Assembly (NCBI RefSeq): GCF_947507565.1
Contig: NC_089178.1
Location: 3,534,001 to 3,598,000, forward strand
DNA from: Oscarella lobularis
Taxonomy: Eukaryota > Porifera > Homoscleromorpha > Homosclerophorida > Oscarellidae
DNA length: 64,000 nt
Reading direction: 5' to 3'
Shown here: piece by piece, positions 60,621 through 64,000 of the stretch
Position numbering within the stretch: the first letter of the stretch is position 1
Layout: each line of letters opens with the position of its first letter
The notes under the pieces: model-generated
Seen by the model: the letters and a program-made list of their open reading frames with translations, nothing else
What the model was told of the DNA's origin: nothing
The model's database searches: none
Program-made: the position numbers and the translations under genes

Positions 60621-61758
60621 ATGAATCAGAGCTTTATTTTCATTGTCAGTGCGACGATTTTTCTGTTGGGTAAGCGACACAAGTGGCGGCGGCGTCTCGT
60701 AATCTTTTCTTGCGCTTTATAGCGGCTACGACGCACGGTGCCGCGTCAGAAAACGTTGGCGCCGTGCGCTGTCGCGATGGAGACGACTGTTTTATCAGAA
60801 GTCGTTGCTTTCCGGCGAGCGTTTGCAAGTAAAAACGCCGTGCATGCATGCATCGACGCGCTAGTTTCTTATGTGTTTCAATAGGCTTTTTGATTTGTGC
60901 ATGGAGAAAAATCGATCTAAGGAGTTGTGTGAAAAAAATGCCGTCAGATCCGCCGGTGGTGACGTGATGAAGGCGGGAAGAATAAGGGCAAAACGATTCG
61001 CGTGGTGGACGAGGAAAAACGTAGGTTTAGCAAAGAAATTATCAAATAGGCGTCGATCTTCGGCGAAACATTGGAATAAGAAAAGGAAGTCATCTTGGTT
61101 GAATAAGAAGAAAAGGAATTCATTTTGGAATAAGAAAAGGAAGTCACTTTGGGGGAATAGGAATTCACTTTGGAATAAGAGAAGGATCCGGAAGAAGAAA
61201 AATGATCTACCTCTACGAAAGATTAGATGGGGAAAAAAATGGGAGGACCAAGTTGGGGCAGCGTTGAAAAAATCGCTATATTCGGTGCGAGTTTTACGGA
61301 GGCAATCACGAATGCTCGACGACATTGTGAGCGAGTTGAGACGTGTGAGAGGAATTGTGTCGTCACCCCGTAGGGGCCCAGTGAAATATCGTTTGACTTA
61401 CTCATTTGTACTGCCGAAAAAAGATTCCCAAGTTCTCTTTACGCTGTTGCATTGGCAGGCGATCAATAAGGGGGCGAAGGACATATACAGTCTTGCTGAC
61501 AAGCATAAGAAATTATTGACGAAGCATGGAAAGTTGGAAAACGAATCGGTTTTCCACTTTCTAAAGCGCAAAAATGTTGAAATGGCATTCAGGAGCCCTT
61601 TCACGCGTAAAGAGCACGAAAAATATAGGAAATTAATGAAGAAAGGTCGGGCGAACTTGTTCTATATCTGGAACACACTTAAAAATGCACTAAAGAAACG
61701 GAACCAGTACACGAAAACCAGATTGAGGCAGGTTATGAAAATGCTGAAAAAATTCTAA
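60621..61758 (+). CDS. KRS-2: secreted Lys/Arg-rich protein with six-Cys motif
   Basis: Exons 60621-60669, 60723-60828 and 60885-61758. Signal peptide MNQSFIFIVSATIFLLG, acidic/neutral spacer, then C-x5-C-x5-C-x5-C-x5-C-x9-C (CRDGDDC to KELCEK), with introns at the same places as KRS-1. The basic region is shorter and built on a Trp-Asn-Lys-Lys repeat (FWNKKRKS, LWNKRRIRKKK; about 61,070-61,200). The C-terminal domain repeats the KRS-1 pattern (YRLTYSF, KHKKLLTKHGK, FLKRKN, SPFTRKEH, NQYTKTRLRQVMKML). Shared gene structure and a conserved C-terminal domain argue for a real protein family. Confidence 0.8.
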
Positions 61759-61859
61759 CTAATAAACTCAGCGCGCATATGAATAAAATTAACCAATCAT
61801 TGGCATTAGGATATAGGATTATGACGTCACAGTTACTGACATACAGCCGAGACGAGGAA

Positions 61860-62770
61860 ATGAATCAGATCCTTTATTTCAGTTGTCAGTGCGGCGATTT
61901 TTCTCTTGGGTAAGCCATGCAAAAGAGTGTTTGTGTGGCAATTAAATAGGCTTTTTGACGGGTGCATGGAGAAAAATCGATCTAAGGGTCAGATCCGCCG
62001 GTGGTGACGTGATGAAGGCGGGAAGAATAAGGGCAAAACGATTCGCGTGGTCGATGAGGAAAAACCTAGGTTAGCAAAGAAATTTATCAAATAGGCGTCC
62101 ATCTTCGACGAAACATTGGAATAAGAAAAGGAAGTCACTTTGGGGGAATAGGAATTCACTTTGGAATAAGAGAAGGAAGAAGAAGAATGATCTACGAAAG
62201 ATTAGATGGGGAAAAAATGGGAGAACCAAGTTGGGGCAGTGTTGAAAAAATTTGCTACATTCAATGGAAATTTACGGAAGCAACCACGAATGCTCGCCGA
62301 CATTGTGAGCGAGTTGAGACGTTTGAGAGGAAGTGTGTCGTCACCCCCCAAAGGCCGAGTGAAATATCGTTTGACTTACGCGTTTCTACCGCCGAAAAAA
62401 GAAGGCGTAATCCTCTTTACGCTGTTGGATTGGCAGGCGAGCAATAAGGGGGTGAAGGACATATACAGTCTTGCTGAGAAGCATAAGAAATTATTGACGA
62501 AGTACGGGAAAAGTTTGAAGACGAATCGGTTTTCCACTTTCTAAAGCGCAAAAATGTTGAAATGGCATTCAGGAGCCCTTTTACGCGCAAAGAACACGAA
62601 AAATATAAGAAAATAATGAAGAACGGTCAGAAGGGCGACCGTTTCAAAAAGTATATCAAGGGTTTCATTGGTTACTGGTGCAAGGAAAAAACTCGAAAAG
62701 GCACTGAAGAAACGGAAACAGTTCACGAAAACTTCAGGTAAAGGAAATGCTGCTGAGAAAATTCCCGTGA
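61860..62770 (+). pseudogene. KRS-3: degraded copy of the KRS family
   Basis: The signal-peptide exon is frameshifted relative to KRS-2 and KRS-4. The cysteine exon is absent, with the donor followed directly by the third-exon acceptor. Part of the KELCEK stretch is deleted and in-frame stops occur in the basic region (about 62,070-62,095). Recognisable C-terminal pieces remain, with shifts between them: YRLTYAFLPPKKEGV, AEKHKKLLTKYGK, FLKRKNVEMAFRSPF. Promoter sequence (TATGACGTCACAG) is still shared with KRS-4. Confidence 0.8.
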
Positions 62771-62870
62771 AACTAATCAACTCATATGCATCCAAGTGAA
62801 TAAAATTAACCAATCATTGGGATATAGGATTATGACGTCGCAGTTACTGACAGACAGCCGAGACGAGGAA

Positions 62871-64000
62871 ATGAATGAGATGTTTATTTCAGTTGTCAGT
62901 GCGGCGATTTTTCTCTTGGGTAAGCCATGCAAAGGAGCGTTTGTGCTGGAAGTGATTCTTGCCTAATTATATAGCGGCTAGAACTCACGGTGCCGCGTCA
63001 GAAAACGTTGGCGCCGTGCGCTGTCGCGATGGAGACGACTGTTTTATCAGAAGTCGTTGCTTTCCGGCGAGCGTCTGCAAGTAAAAACGCCGTGCATGCA
63101 TGCATCGACGGGCTAGTTTCTTATGTGTTTCAATAGGCTTTTTGACGGGTGCATGGAGAAAAATCGATCAGATAAGGAGTTGTGTGAAAAAAATGCCGTC
63201 AGATCCGCCGGCGGCGACGTCATGAAGGCGAGAGGAATAAGGGCCAAACGATTCGCGTCGTCGCGAAGGACAAACCTAGGTTTAGCAAAGAAATTATCAA
63301 ATAGGCGTCGATCACATTGGAATAAGAAATCTTGGTTGAATAAGAAGAAAACGAATTCATTTTGGGGTAAGAAAAGGAATCCACTTTCGAATAAGAAAAG
63401 GAAGTCACTTTGGAATAAGAGAAGGATCCGGAAGAAGAAAAATGATCTACCTCTACGAAAGATTAGATGGGGAAAAAAATGGGAGGACCAAGTTGGGGCA
63501 GCGTTGAAAAAATCGCTATATTTGGTGCGAGTTTTACGGAGGCAATCACGAATGCTCGACGACATTGTGAGCGAGTTGAGACGTGTGAGAGGAATTGTGT
63601 CGTCACCCCGTAGAGGCCCAGTGAAATATCGTTTGACTTACTCATTTGTACTGCCGAAAAAAGATTCCCAAGTTCTCTTTACGCTGTTGCATTGGCAGGC
63701 GATCAATAAGGGGGCGAAGGACATATACAGTCTTGCTGACAAGCATAAGAAATTATTGACGAAGCATGGAAAGTTGGAAAACGAATCGGTTTTCCACTTT
63801 CTAAAGCGCAAAAATGTTGAAATGGCATTCAGGAGCCCTTTCACGCGTAAAGTGCACGAAATATATAAGAAGATAACGAAGAAAGGTCGGACGGGCTGGT
63901 TTTTAACGAAGTATTTGAGGAAATCAGACGCAAAGTATAAACTTCGAAATGCACTGAAGAAACTGAACCAGTACACGAAAACCAGATATCATCAGGTAAA
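62871..64000 (+). CDS. KRS-4: secreted Lys/Arg-rich protein (3' end cut by window)
   Basis: Exons 62871-62919 (MNEMFISVVSAAIFLLG), 62975-63080 (cysteine motif as in KRS-2) and 63137 to beyond 64000. It reads KRS-like WNKK repeats and the C-terminal domain, almost identical to KRS-2 from about 63,420 to 63,845 at a 2,240-bp offset, then diverges near the end. This indicates recent tandem duplication or gene conversion. No lesion is seen; the last codons lie outside the window. Confidence 0.78.

Overview
The window looks like a piece of a compact animal genome. Introns are mostly 45-70 bp, genes sit on both strands with gaps of tens to a few hundred bases, and the content is metazoan: receptor tyrosine kinases with Frizzled CRD and fibronectin-II modules, seven-TM receptors, F-spondin-type domains, CCDC62, SURF1, PPAN and BiP. 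The small introns and the Fz-CRD kinase families suggest a sponge, possibly a homoscleromorph such as Oscarella. That placement is inference, not something the sequence proves.

Region 1 (1-17.9 kb, minus strand) is a tandem array of receptor tyrosine kinases (RTK-A to RTK-G). A and B read signal peptide, Fz CRD, FN2, Fz CRD, TM, kinase. C, D, E and F carry one Fz CRD. A-F have a MET/AXL-like kinase domain, while G has the Fz-FN2-Fz ectodomain joined to a TRK/ROR/MuSK-like kinase. A ~3.86 kb tandem duplication (about 7.27-11.12 kb and 11.12-15.00 kb) made E, a chimera whose kinase stops after the N-lobe, and left an orphan 3' piece of G. B has an in-frame TGA and C has lost a splice donor, both just after the HRDLAARNC catalytic loop. 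So three of six MET-like copies keep ectodomain and TM but lose the rest of the kinase.

Region 2 (18-32.4 kb) is mostly housekeeping: aminoacylase-1 (ACY1), an unidentified GC-rich island, CCDC62, RPL28, two single-exon spondin-N proteins (three and two domains), kynurenine formamidase (AFMID), MCCC2 and PFDN6.

Region 3 (33-39.6 kb, plus strand) holds two more TRK/ROR-like RTKs, H (one Fz CRD) and I (mucin-like stretch, Fz, FN2, Fz), then SURF1.

Region 4 (39.8-52.4 kb, minus strand) is a cluster of six seven-TM receptors resembling the Frizzled/Smoothened membrane core but without a CRD. Each has an extra N-terminal TM and a conserved 16-nt microexon. A small relic of a seventh copy lies at the upstream edge.

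Region 5 (52.5-58.5 kb) holds HSPA5/BiP, with exact ERSE and ERSE-II matches in a short promoter shared with divergent PPAN, and RABGGTB, which converges on PPAN with only 8 bp between stop codons.

Region 6 (58.5-64 kb, plus strand) is a tandem family of secreted, extremely Lys/Arg-rich proteins (KRS-1 to KRS-4): signal peptide, a six-cysteine motif split by introns, a basic repeat region, and a conserved C-terminal domain. I recognise no known family. KRS-3 is a pseudogene and KRS-4 runs off the window.

The strongest candidates for undescribed biology are the shuffled Fz/FN2 RTK cluster with its kinase-truncated members, the CRD-less Frizzled-like cluster nearby, and the polybasic secreted family.
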